Shown here in pieces: positions 17,885 through 26,814 of a DNA stretch of 64,000 nt. Source of the stretch: Scytonema sp. UIC 10036 (GTDB lineage Bacteria; Cyanobacteriota; Cyanobacteriia; Cyanobacteriales; Nostocaceae); the NCBI RefSeq assembly GCF_009725235.1, contig NZ_WJFC01000018.1:42375-106374 (forward strand), in the 5' to 3' direction. A program made the position numbers and the translations under genes. The notes beneath the pieces were generated by a model. That model was given only the letters and a program-made list of their open reading frames with translations, was not told where the DNA came from and did no database searches. Every line of letters begins with the position of its first letter. Position 1 is the stretch's first letter.

Positions 17885-18106
17885 GTAATCTCTCTGCAAG
17901 CCGAGTGATTTATAATTGCAAGCCGCTACAACTATTTAACAATTCCCCAAAAGTTGGCTGCATCGCTCCAATACCCTTTGCTCAATATCAGGTAAGATTG
18001 CCTGAAGATAGTTATGTTCTTTCCCCACATACGGAATTAATTTGAAATTGGCTTCGAGTTCTTGCAAGAACTCTGTCATCATTTTAGAGCGTCGAATATC
18101 TAAAAC

Positions 18107-18277
18107 ATACCAACCGAAGTTAATGAACCCGATCGCCTACTCTATTTGGCGGTGCCACTCGAAACTTATAAAACTTTCTTTCAAAGTCGCTTTGCTCAGT
18201 TGGCGATCGAGCGCCATCAACTTAAACTCATTGTTTACGAACCAGTTACTGAGGAGATTGTCCAATGGATAAGTTAG
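18107..18277 (+). pseudogene. xisH: xisH, C-terminal remnant
   Basis: The frame read here gives NEPDRLLYLAVPLETYKTFF and then QLAIERHQLKLIVYEPVTEE, ending IVQWIS and TAG at 18275-18277. This is the C-terminal third of XisH, the endonuclease-like partner of XisI, first described as a controlling factor of fdxN-element excision in Anabaena. The N-terminal two thirds are missing and a stop precedes the remnant. Its end overlaps the xisI start by 13 bases, as in intact xisH-xisI pairs. Confidence 0.85.
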
Positions 18278-18600
18278 AGCGTTATCGCTCCTGCATTCAA
18301 ACACTGTTAGAAAAGCACAGTCAATCTAAATCTCAAAATAAAGACGTAGAAAACGAATTATTTTTTGACTCCATCCGGGATCATTACCAACTTATGCGAG
18401 TCGGTTGGAAAGGATTGGAGCGAGTTTACTACACCGTACTACACTTTGATATCAAAGATGGAAAAATTTGGCTTCAGCATAATGCGACTGACATTGATGT
18501 TGGTGAAGAATTGCTTGAAATGGGCATTGCCAAAGAAGACATTGTACTTGGGTTACATCCTCCTTACAAACGTCCCTACACAGGCTATGGCGTTGCTTAA
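18265..18600 (+). CDS. xisI: XisI family protein
   Basis: A full-length 111-residue XisI: MDKLERYRSCIQTLLEKHS at the N-terminus, then the core YTVLHFDIKDGKIWLQHNATDIDVGEELLEMGI and the ending EDIVLGLHPPYKRPYTGYGVA, all typical. XisI proteins act with XisH and are very abundant in filamentous cyanobacteria. Beyond the fdxN element most copies are of unknown role and have been suggested to behave as accessory or selfish gene pairs. The partner xisH is truncated, so this copy probably lacks its cognate partner. Confidence 0.92.
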   Translation: MDKLERYRSCIQTLLEKHSQSKSQNKDVENELFFDSIRDHYQLMRVGWKGLERVYYTVLHFDIKDGKIWLQHNATDIDVGEELLEMGIAKEDIVLGLHPPYKRPYTGYGVA

Positions 18601-18760
18601 AAGGATTATAACCGTGTTGCAAGTGAGTTACGGGCGATCGCATTCAAGCGTATAAGTTGCTCTGCACGTCTGTGTAACCAGCGATGCATCGTACCAGAGC
18701 AAGCCCATTTTCGTAAAAACAGCACGCCTCTCTTTACCCTTAAATTATCTGAACCCGCAA

Positions 18761-19255
18761 TTAGTCTATTTCTCCGACATCCCGTAGCACTGCATCAACG
18801 ACGCTAGATCGGATATAAATTCCATTAGTGCGTAGCTGCTCAATGTATACTTTAATCTCAACAATCAAACCCGCTTTTTTCGCTTTACGCAAAATGCCAA
18901 GAGTACCTATCCGGCGAATTCCCAAGCGTTCTGCAACCCGTCGTGCTTGAGCATCATCCAAAAGTACCGTGCTATTTGGAGTTGACTGAGCTAAGGCAAT
19001 AGCTTCAGCTTCTCCACGATCGACTAGGATTGATAATGGTTATAGTACCAAGGCTTCAGGGGTTTGAATTTCTAACCAAGTTAATTGACTGACTGCTTGT
19101 GCGCCAGGTAAACCTACACCTTGGACTGTTACTTCATCCCACACGGTTGGGGGAAGTAATATTCGCTGATACAGTTGGGGTAGAAGCTCCAGTTGCCCGA
19201 TAATTGATAAGGAGATAAGGGGGCTACTATCGGCAACAATGACAGAGTTAATCAT
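18761..19255 (-). pseudogene. DUF3368 (PIN-like) toxin with an in-frame stop
   Basis: The N-terminal part reads MINSVIVADSSPLISLSIIG and continues to ...PEALVL, then TAA at 19040-19042. Without changing frame, the sequence goes on as PLSILVDRGEAEAIALAQS and VLLDDAQARRVAERLGI to a normal end at 18761. Together they make about 164 residues, the usual DUF3368 length, with the PIN-type acidic residues split between both halves. A single nonsense codon therefore interrupts an otherwise intact toxin gene. It overlaps the upstream UPF0175 antitoxin by eight bases. Confidence 0.85.
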
Positions 19256-19499
19256 CGCGCAATTCCTCGGCGATTTGGTCATCATCTAGGTTGATAACCG
19301 GGATATGCAAACGCCCTAGTTCGTACATAAACTGAGGTTTGTTCATACTGCAAAAGGCGGCGGCTTTACCAAGCGATAGTCGGCGTAGCTCAAATAGTTT
19401 GACTGCGAGCAAAAATGTGAGTTCTGCTTCTAATGCTTGGGGTGATTTGCCGGAGGTAATGAGTAAGTCATCGGGATAATGAAGGGATAAAATATGCAT
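19248..19499 (-). CDS. UPF0175 family antitoxin
   Basis: An 83-residue UPF0175 protein: short N-terminal strand, SPQALEAELTFLLAVKLFEL helix, then RLSLGKAAAFCSMNKPQFMYEL, a helix-turn-helix-like core, and a C-terminal INLDDDQIAEELRDD. UPF0175 proteins are the usual partners of DUF3368 toxins in cyanobacteria and overlap them, as here (eight bases). Because the toxin has an internal stop, the antitoxin may be maintained without its target or may be on the way to loss. Confidence 0.88.
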   Translation of the reverse strand: MHILSLHYPDDLLITSGKSPQALEAELTFLLAVKLFELRRLSLGKAAAFCSMNKPQFMYELGRLHIPVINLDDDQIAEELRDD

Positions 19500-19650
19500 G
19501 GTTCGCCTCTAGTGTTCCTGGTTCCTCATTCTTTCTTGATTATGGCTTACACCAGTCCAAGCAGGATAGCGATCACCTAATTTACACAACCATAGCCGTT
19601 CTCCTTCCACTCTTGGGCTAACAAACTGAAGAGTAACTGGTTATGCAACA

Positions 19651-22600
19651 TTAAAATATCTCAACTTCTAGCTTCGATCCCTCTGGACGTTTATAAACCT
19701 TGACTTGTGGCAATCGCTCTCCCAGTGCCTTAACATGAGTAATGACTCCAATCAATCGGTCTTGCTGTTGTAAAGATTGTAAAATTTGATAGACAGTTTC
19801 TAGCGTATCTGCATCCAAAGTTCCAAATCCTTCATCTAAAAATAAACTGCCCAATTCTGCACCCATGGATAACTTCTCTGACAAAGCAAGTGCCATGGAA
19901 AGAGATGCAGCAAATGTTTCACCACCTGAAAGAGTTTGTACTCGTCTCAATTCACCACCATTCCAATTATCTTCAACCAAGTAATCTCCCTCTTGAATTC
20001 TCAGCGCATAACGAGAATCTGTGAGTTGTTGCAAAACATGGGTTGCACGAGTTACTAATTCTCTTTCTAAATGTTCCAAAGCAAATGCTTGAAATTCATC
20101 TGTTTTGAGGCTGCGAGCGAGATTCGTATAAGTATCGACTTGTGTCCTCACGGAAGACAATTCCTCTTGTCGTTTTTCTGCTTGCTTCTGCTTTGATTGA
20201 GCATCTTGTATCCAAGCCATTAATTGAGCCAGTTGATTTTGTGCTTGTTTGAGTTGTCCATCGGCTGCAATTTTGGCATCATGCAAAGATTGGATAGTAC
20301 CTGAGTTTGTGGTGCGATCGCCCACCTGTGACTTTGCCACTTCAACTCGTGTTTCTACGTCCACTCTAGCAGTCTCATAATCTGAAATCTCTCCTTTCCA
20401 AAAAGTTTGTTGTTTGGAATCAGCCCGCGCTGCTAGAAAACTTTCCTCAGTAAATCCTTCAGAAACAAGTGCAACTTGCCAAGTGGATTCTAGCTGTTGT
20501 TCTTGAAGACGTGCTGCATCTGCATCATCACGGACTTTTTTATCTTCAGCCTCATACCGAATCGCTTTTTTCTCTGCAGCTTGATAAGCCTCAGTAACCT
20601 GTTTCAGTTGTTTTTCCAGTTTCTGCTTGTCTTTTTCTAATTCTGTTTGCAATTCTACGTAGGATTTACCTCCAGCGATCTCATGCAGTTTGGTTTCCAC
20701 TTCCTGTAACTGCTGTTCCCAACGTTGAACTTCCTGTTGAGCCTGGTTACATTCTTCTGAAGCTGTTGTATGAGTCTTGCGACTAGCTTCTAATGCTTGT
20801 TGGGTTTCGCGCACTCGTGCTGCTGCATCTTTTTGCTTGGCTAACGTTTGATGATACAAGCGATCGCTTTCTTGTAGTTCTTTAAACTCTTTGTTCAATG
20901 CATTGATTTCCCAACCATCTGTTTCCAGTACAGAGCTAATTTCCTGTTGTAACTTAGCTAATTGCTCCTCAGACTTGGCTAATTCCTGTTGAGATTCTGT
21001 TTCTTTTTGCTTGGAGTTTTCTAAAGTGGTTTCGGATATAGCAACAGCTTTCTCAGTTGCCTTATAATCTTTTTCTGCTTCATCTTTCTGAGATAATAAT
21101 TCTGTTGTATCAACTTGCTCAATTTCTGGTAAACTTAGCAACTGTGCTGTTATATATGTTCCATTGCAAACAGGACAGTTATCACCATCGTGTAACGTCT
21201 GACGTAAAGCAGCGGCATGGTTACTTTGCAATGCCAGATGATTGGCTGTTTCTGCTTCTTGTAAAAGTTGCTGATTTTCTTGAAAAACTAATTTGGCTTT
21301 TTCTAATTTTGCCAGATTTTCCTGATATTTTTTCTCTAATTTTTGTCGTTCTAAAGTTATTTTCTCTAATTTTTTACGAAAATTCTCGGTTTGTTCCTGT
21401 AATAACTTATAAGAACCAAGCCGTTGTGAAACTTCCTGAAGTTGTTCTAAACGAGTACCACCTGGAGAATATTGAGTCAGTTCCTTTTCTGCTTCTTCAA
21501 CTTGCTGGCTAGCTGCTTGCAGTTTCTTCTCAGCATCGCTTAATTCCTGCTTGGCTAAAGCTAGGTTCTTCTGTCTTTGGGTGAGTGTTTGACGGTTGTG
21601 AGTTAATTCCGCTTGATGCTGTTGTCTTTGTTCTTCGTAATTTCTCGCTGAGGTTAAAGCTTCTTCTCTCGCCTTAAACTGAGGTTCTACCTGTTTTTGG
21701 TATTCTGTAAATTCATTGATTTTTGCTTTATTTTGCTCTAATTCCTGAGTGGCTTGACTGAAATTCTTTTCTGTTGACACAACATCAGCCTGTGCTTTTT
21801 TGAATCTGTCTCTAGCAGCTTTCACCAAAGCATAAGTGTCCTTAATTTGGTCAGCAGCTTGGGATTTTTGCAACCGTAATTTATACTCTTCAATTTTTCC
21901 AGATTTAGCAATCAGTTGCTCTAACTGCGATCGCAGATCGTCTAAACGCTCTATTTGCTGTAACAGAGTTTCCTCTTCATCCAGAGCTTTTTGTGCTTTG
22001 AAAACTGCTTCATTGAAGCCAGGTATCTGCTGTTCAATAGCCTTGCACTGCTGTTGTTTTTCAGCATATAGCTCTGCTGGGGGTAACTCTAACTCCTCCA
22101 ACTGACGCTCAAGAATTTGATATTCCTTTTTAAGGCTATCAGCTTGTCCCTGAGCCTGTTGGCGCATTCTTTCAAAAATCTGAAAGCCAGCTAAATCTCG
22201 CAAAATTTCCCGACGTTTAGCTCTATTTCCTTTTATAAATTCATCAAATTTCCCTTGAGGCAATAAAATGACACGAGTAAACGTTTCATAATCCATCGCC
22301 AACACTTGCTCGACTCGCTTGGTGACATTTTTTGTCTCCAATTTTTCCCAATCGCCATTTTGCAACCATTCCAACAGAACTTTACTCTCAGGAGTTTTAG
22401 GACGCTCCCGCCAAGTCCGAGTCACCCGATACTCCACTCCACGCACTGAGAAGCGAAAACTGACTTTGAGATTTTGGCTTCCAAGACTCACCAGTTCTTT
22501 AGCAGTCGCATCCTTGCCAAATCGAGCCACATGACCGTAAAGTGCAAAAGTGATAGCATCAAGAAGAGAAGTTTTGCCTGCACCCGTTGGTCCTGTGATG

Positions 22601-22686
22601 GCAAACAGATCGAGTTCGGAAAAATCGAGAGTTTCGCGAGAGCGAAAACTGGTAAAACCTTCAAGGGATAATTCAAGCGCTCGCAT
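19651..22686 (-). CDS. sbcC: Exonuclease SbcC (Rad50-like SMC ATPase)
   Basis: An ATPase subunit of about 1,010 residues of the SbcCD nuclease, which cleaves hairpins and protein-blocked DNA ends. The Walker A motif GPTGAGKTSLLDAITFALYG is near residue 33. Long coiled coils follow on both sides of the zinc hook CPVC near residue 500. The C-terminal lobe carries the signature LSGGETFAASLSMALALSE and Walker B SLFLDEGFGTLD. The start at 22686 has AGGAG seven bases upstream, inside the end of sbcD, so the two genes are translationally coupled. Confidence 0.95.
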   Translation of the reverse strand: MRALELSLEGFTSFRSRETLDFSELDLFAITGPTGAGKTSLLDAITFALYGHVARFGKDATAKELVSLGSQNLKVSFRFSVRGVEYRVTRTWRERPKTPESKVLLEWLQNGDWEKLETKNVTKRVEQVLAMDYETFTRVILLPQGKFDEFIKGNRAKRREILRDLAGFQIFERMRQQAQGQADSLKKEYQILERQLEELELPPAELYAEKQQQCKAIEQQIPGFNEAVFKAQKALDEEETLLQQIERLDDLRSQLEQLIAKSGKIEEYKLRLQKSQAADQIKDTYALVKAARDRFKKAQADVVSTEKNFSQATQELEQNKAKINEFTEYQKQVEPQFKAREEALTSARNYEEQRQQHQAELTHNRQTLTQRQKNLALAKQELSDAEKKLQAASQQVEEAEKELTQYSPGGTRLEQLQEVSQRLGSYKLLQEQTENFRKKLEKITLERQKLEKKYQENLAKLEKAKLVFQENQQLLQEAETANHLALQSNHAAALRQTLHDGDNCPVCNGTYITAQLLSLPEIEQVDTTELLSQKDEAEKDYKATEKAVAISETTLENSKQKETESQQELAKSEEQLAKLQQEISSVLETDGWEINALNKEFKELQESDRLYHQTLAKQKDAAARVRETQQALEASRKTHTTASEECNQAQQEVQRWEQQLQEVETKLHEIAGGKSYVELQTELEKDKQKLEKQLKQVTEAYQAAEKKAIRYEAEDKKVRDDADAARLQEQQLESTWQVALVSEGFTEESFLAARADSKQQTFWKGEISDYETARVDVETRVEVAKSQVGDRTTNSGTIQSLHDAKIAADGQLKQAQNQLAQLMAWIQDAQSKQKQAEKRQEELSSVRTQVDTYTNLARSLKTDEFQAFALEHLERELVTRATHVLQQLTDSRYALRIQEGDYLVEDNWNGGELRRVQTLSGGETFAASLSMALALSEKLSMGAELGSLFLDEGFGTLDADTLETVYQILQSLQQQDRLIGVITHVKALGERLPQVKVYKRPEGSKLEVEIF

Positions 22687-23842
22687 CACTCATCTCCTGA
22701 TATAGTTTTTCAAATGCTTCTAACACCGATGGCGGTACTGTTGTTTCATGACGATGCAAGTAGTAGCGACGATACTCTTCTACAGCGTCAAAATGATTGT
22801 CTTCGCGGTACTCAGTAGAAATTTCTTGCTCGGTTTTTAAATAATGAGGCTCAACAATCAATGTCTGGGGACAAACCTTTCGCACCATTTCCGCTAAACC
22901 CGTTTTGGGTGCAGTGAGTTCAACTACCAACTTTAAAAATCCTGGATGCGTCCGATGGGCTTCTAAAGTGTCTTCTAAATCGTTTTCATGACATTTAACA
23001 ATTTTTAACGGTTTTTGGCAAGGAAGAGGGATAAATTCAGGTTTTGCAGGACGTCCCGGTTCTACATCAACGAGATAAAATCCTTTGTCTTCTCCAGCTT
23101 CGCCAAAATCAATCTGAATTAAAGATCCTGCGTAACAAGTCGGTGCGGCGTGAGAAATTTTTTGGGGTTTGTGAATGTGACCGAGGGCAATATACTGGGC
23201 TGTAGGTGGTAAAGTTTGCCCGGAAATGACATAAGTATCTCGTGTATAGTAATCTACCTCTGAGTAAGCACGTAAAGCTCCTTCAATTGTCATGTGTGCC
23301 ATGATAACATTAACGCTATCATCTCGGAACTGAGTTGCTAATTTACCTAAGAGTTTTTGAACCTGAAAGCGGTAATGTTGGCGTTGTTCTAAATCATCTT
23401 TATCCCACAAATCTTCATATTTCAATAATCTACGTTCGGAGGCAAATGGCATTGCTGCAACGCATAACTTTCCAGCAGGAGTATCAACGTGAATAACGCC
23501 CCCTTTATTCGGCGGTTGGGGTCTACCTAATGCTTGGACTCCCACAAATGAGAGCAGTTTTGCGATCCCATCAATACGAAAAGCAGAGTCATGATTTCCT
23601 GCGATCGCAATTGCTGGAATTTTTGCCTCTTTCAGCTTGCAGAAAAAATTATAAGCAACTTGTTCGGCTTCTGCAGGTGGATTTGGGACATCATAAATAT
23701 CACCTGCTACTAAAACAGCATCCACCTGTCGCTCTTTTGCTTGCTTGAGTAATTCATCTAATGCAGCCGCAATTTCCGGCGTGCGGTCTTCACCTTTGAG
23801 TCGTTTTCCTAAATGCCAATCAGAGGTATGGATTAAGCGCAT
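22673..23842 (-). CDS. sbcD: Exonuclease SbcD (Mre11-like nuclease)
   Basis: A 389-residue metallophosphoesterase: MRLIHTSDWHLGKRL at the N-terminus (first metal ligands Asp and His), then VAGDIYD, GNHDS and the C-terminal ALGHIHKPQ block, which make up the five phosphoesterase motifs. It pairs with SbcC for ATP-dependent double-strand exonuclease and hairpin endonuclease activity. Its 3' end overlaps the sbcC start by 14 bases. A heptamer array begins five bases upstream of the start codon, so the promoter must be beyond or within it. Confidence 0.95.
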   Translation of the reverse strand: MRLIHTSDWHLGKRLKGEDRTPEIAAALDELLKQAKERQVDAVLVAGDIYDVPNPPAEAEQVAYNFFCKLKEAKIPAIAIAGNHDSAFRIDGIAKLLSFVGVQALGRPQPPNKGGVIHVDTPAGKLCVAAMPFASERRLLKYEDLWDKDDLEQRQHYRFQVQKLLGKLATQFRDDSVNVIMAHMTIEGALRAYSEVDYYTRDTYVISGQTLPPTAQYIALGHIHKPQKISHAAPTCYAGSLIQIDFGEAGEDKGFYLVDVEPGRPAKPEFIPLPCQKPLKIVKCHENDLEDTLEAHRTHPGFLKLVVELTAPKTGLAEMVRKVCPQTLIVEPHYLKTEQEISTEYREDNHFDAVEEYRRYYLHRHETTVPPSVLEAFEKLYQEMSDASA

Positions 23843-23846
23843 ATAT

Positions 23847-23916
23847 ATTTTGGATTTTAGATTTTGGATTTTGGATTTTGGATTTTGGATTTTAGATTTT
23901 GGATTTTAGATTTTGG
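23847..23916. repeat. Heptamer array (ATTTTGG/ATTTTAG, ten units)
   Basis: Ten 7-bp units in a row, seven ATTTTGG and three ATTTTAG, lie immediately upstream of sbcD. It is the longest of the five heptamer arrays. The spacing between sbcD and its promoter would vary if the array changes length. Confidence 0.9.
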
Positions 23917-24420
23917 ATTACTTCCGTCTCAACATAAAATTCCCTATTAGGAATCTAGTATATTCCCTTCATTTTTATTGCGCTAACCTACATCTCGTTT
24001 ATCTTGTCAGTGGGTAAGTTTTACTAAAATCGGTGAGCCACCTCGATCATCTTTTTATTCAAAAAGTGGGAATTAAAGCAAGATTTGTTACAAAAGTTTG
24101 CATTGAGGCAACCAAAACTATATGTTAACTAAAGCCTGATTGCTCTGTGGAAGTTGGGTTCATTTTGATCTGGTGGCTGTACGCTTACTAAAAAATAGGC
24201 ACTCATTACGATTTCCTACCATTTTTCTATTTGGGAATTGTCTATAAGAGAAAAAAGACGGAAAATCAATTATGATTTTTTCCTGAAAATAAGAAAACTT
24301 AATAAATTGAAAGATTTTATGAAGATAATTATTTTGGTCAAATTGGCAATTTTTTATAAAACTCTAAGGATAGATTAATAAAAGAAATCGTCATGCACAT
24401 CATCTTTGCAACACCGGATG

Positions 24421-24446
24421 CCCTAGATTTATAATCTAGGGTTTTG
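24421..24446 (+). terminator. Rho-independent-type terminator without a gene in front
   Basis: CCCTAGATT (24421-24429) and AATCTAGGG (24433-24441) form a perfect 9-bp stem with a three-base loop, followed by TTTTGTT. No open reading frame precedes it on the plus strand, so it probably ends a small RNA. Confidence 0.6.
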
Positions 24447-24702
24447 TTATGGGTAAAAAAAGGAGAGAAAATTTTAGCGATCGCCAATCAGTCACAAGTG
24501 ACAAATAAATAGTTACATTTACTATAGAAGTCTCTCAACTTACTTATGCAAAAAAGATAAAATACTCTACTTTTACATATAATAATTAGCTGGTCATTGC
24601 TCGCTAGTCACTGTTGATTTGGCAAATTGGCAACTATTGGGATTGGGAAAAGAATATCTTTGACAACAAATGAGGTCTTGTATTAAGACTCACAGCATAA
24701 GA

Positions 24703-24740
24703 CAAAACCCAATCCCTCCGGCTTACAACCGGGGGTTTTA
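24703..24740 (+). terminator. Second orphan terminator-like hairpin
   Basis: CCTCCGG (24715-24721) pairs with CCGGGGG (24729-24735) through one G-T pair and a seven-base loop, followed by TTTTATAGTTATTTTTT. The preceding AAAACCC can alternatively pair with GGGTTTT, giving a second fold. No gene precedes it on this strand. Confidence 0.5.
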
Positions 24741-25096
24741 TAGTTATTTTTTCAGTCATTTGGCATAATCAATAGTGCCCGATAACTAGTGACTATTAAC
24801 TGGGTTAAGGAATGTTTAATGAAGTTGGGTTTTGTTCTTCAATCCAACTAAACCTTGGGTGCTGTTTTTAATGCTAATTGAACTGTATGGCTCTAGAAAA
24901 AGTTTAAGAAAAACGATTAAGAAAAAATAAGTATTAAATTTCTATGGCTTTGAGAGTGTACAGTGAACTAGGGTTAGGATTTACATAAGTAGATTCCTCC
25001 CCGGAAAAAACATTGACAGGGTTGTATAATTAATGCATCTTAAACCAGAAAAATACGACTTGAGACTGGTAGACCTTTGAATTCCGCTACCTTGAC

Positions 25097-26767
25097 ATGG
25101 GGCATATGTGGCAACAAGAAAAAAAAGATAGTTCGACAATAAGTTTCTCTTTACTGCTGGCATTAATTCTTACCCCAGTAACAGATCTTTTTATGTCGGA
25201 GTTCTCACAGGCGCAATCTTCTCCTGAGGCTTCATCTTCCCCCCCTCCAGAAACTCTCAGTGGTCTTAAGGTACGGATTGATGGTTCGGATAGAATGTTA
25301 CCAATCAATCAAACGTTGAAACAAGGTTTTGAAAAACGGGTTTCTGGTACAGAAGTTGAGGTGGCTGCTAGTGGAACTGAGGCTGCACTCAAAGCTCTGC
25401 AAGATGGAAATATTGATATAGCAGCAATTGGACGTGGTTTGACACCAGATGAAAAAGCCCAAGGTTTGGAATTAGTTCGCTTGCGACGTGAAAAAATTGC
25501 CATTGTGGTAGGGAAAGATAATCCTTTTAAGGGTAGTCTGACAATTAAACAATTTGCCAGAATTGTTCGTGGAAGAACGACAAACTGGTCGCGGTTGGGA
25601 CGCACTCAAGGTAAGATTCGTTTTATCGATCGCCCAGAATCAAGCGAGATACGCCAAGCGTTGCAGGGATATTCTGTCTTGAAATCAAAGGGCTTTCCCA
25701 CAAGTTCCAATACAATCAAGGTAACGGAAGAGGACACCGAAGAACTGGTGAAGCAATTGGGCAAAGACGGTATTAGTTATATCAACGCAGAGCGAGCGTT
25801 GCAACTGCAAGGTGTAAGAGTTGTTCCAATACACGGGACTTTGCCAAAAGACTCTAAGTATCCTTTTTCATTGCCCTTAGTATACGTTTACAAGAAAAAC
25901 CCTAGCTCACCTGCAAGTCGTTTTCTGACTTTTGCCAAAACGCCTGAAGGAAAGCAAGCTATAGAAAATGCTAAGGACAGTCAACCCGTGACTGTAGACC
26001 AAAGTTTAGCAGGGATGGTTATCAAAAGCACAAGTCTCTCAAACCTAACTTCAGTCACAACTAACCCTACTATTTCACCTGGCTCTGAGGCGACACCTAC
26101 CCCACCACCCACCAATTCTGTCATCCCAATGGAGACTGCAGAATTGGTTTCTCCCAGCCATCGAGCGTTTGCACCTCCTCCTGAGAATCGTAACAACTCA
26201 CAAGAAACAGCTTCTGTGTTTTGGCTAATGATACCTCTAAGTTTAGGTGGTTTAATTTTATGGCGTTCTTGTAAAAGACGATCGCGACAAGATGAGGATT
26301 TCCAATCGGGAGTCATATTGTCTCCCAATTCATCTCAAGGACAAACTTCATCACAAAAGGTTTTGTACCCTCCTTTACCAGATGTTTGGGATGAACTGGC
26401 GGCTGATGAACAAGAACAATTAACTCAAGATGCAACTTCGTCTACACCCGTTGAGCAGCAAGAGTCTGAAGAAGTCACAACAGACGTGCAACCATCAACA
26501 GAGGTTGTTAACGATGCAGAGGTTCATATTTCCGAAAGCACCAAAACTGAGCCAGCAACTACAAATAATGATTTCCCTGCCGATGACAAAGCATTAGATT
26601 TAGATTGGGAAGCACCAGTGGCAGTTGTGACTCCTTTGTATCCTAAATTCTCAGAGATTGCTGCATTTGTCACAAATTTGTCACAGGAGGGAACTACAGA
26701 ACCAGATTTGTGTTCCGAATTACTGGATGATTCGGTAATCAGTGACCAGCGATCGGTGGAACAGTGA
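25097..26767 (+). CDS. Phosphate-type periplasmic binding protein with C-terminal membrane anchor
   Basis: A 556-residue protein. The N-terminal hydrophobic segment (about 14-35) acts as signal peptide or anchor. The domain at about 55-310 is a type 2 periplasmic binding fold of the PstS kind: LKVRIDGSDRMLPINQTLKQGFE, SGTEAALKALQDGNIDIAAIGRGL, then YPFSLPLVYVYKK and RFLTFAKTPEGKQAI. A Pro/Ser/Thr-rich linker and one transmembrane helix (SVFWLMIPLSLGGLILW) follow, and then a 150-residue acidic cytoplasmic tail. A binding domain joined to an internal tail without a transporter suggests sensing rather than uptake (inference). A WD40 gene follows after 47 bases. Confidence 0.75.
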   Translation: MGHMWQQEKKDSSTISFSLLLALILTPVTDLFMSEFSQAQSSPEASSSPPPETLSGLKVRIDGSDRMLPINQTLKQGFEKRVSGTEVEVAASGTEAALKALQDGNIDIAAIGRGLTPDEKAQGLELVRLRREKIAIVVGKDNPFKGSLTIKQFARIVRGRTTNWSRLGRTQGKIRFIDRPESSEIRQALQGYSVLKSKGFPTSSNTIKVTEEDTEELVKQLGKDGISYINAERALQLQGVRVVPIHGTLPKDSKYPFSLPLVYVYKKNPSSPASRFLTFAKTPEGKQAIENAKDSQPVTVDQSLAGMVIKSTSLSNLTSVTTNPTISPGSEATPTPPPTNSVIPMETAELVSPSHRAFAPPPENRNNSQETASVFWLMIPLSLGGLILWRSCKRRSRQDEDFQSGVILSPNSSQGQTSSQKVLYPPLPDVWDELAADEQEQLTQDATSSTPVEQQESEEVTTDVQPSTEVVNDAEVHISESTKTEPATTNNDFPADDKALDLDWEAPVAVVTPLYPKFSEIAAFVTNLSQEGTTEPDLCSELLDDSVISDQRSVEQ

Positions 26768-26814
26768 GATGGTTATGGAGTCAATTGATACATTAAGATA
26801 TCTCGATCGCCATA

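Larger units (their letters stand above)
23917..25096. other. 1.2-kb intergenic region with two terminator-like hairpins
   Basis: No protein gene is convincing here. The region is A/T-rich and separates the divergent sbcD and binding-protein genes. It contains two plus-strand rho-independent-type terminators (24421-24446 and 24703-24740) with no coding sequence in front of either, which suggests one or two small transcripts about 100-300 bases long. I could not match them to a known RNA family. Confidence 0.5.
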
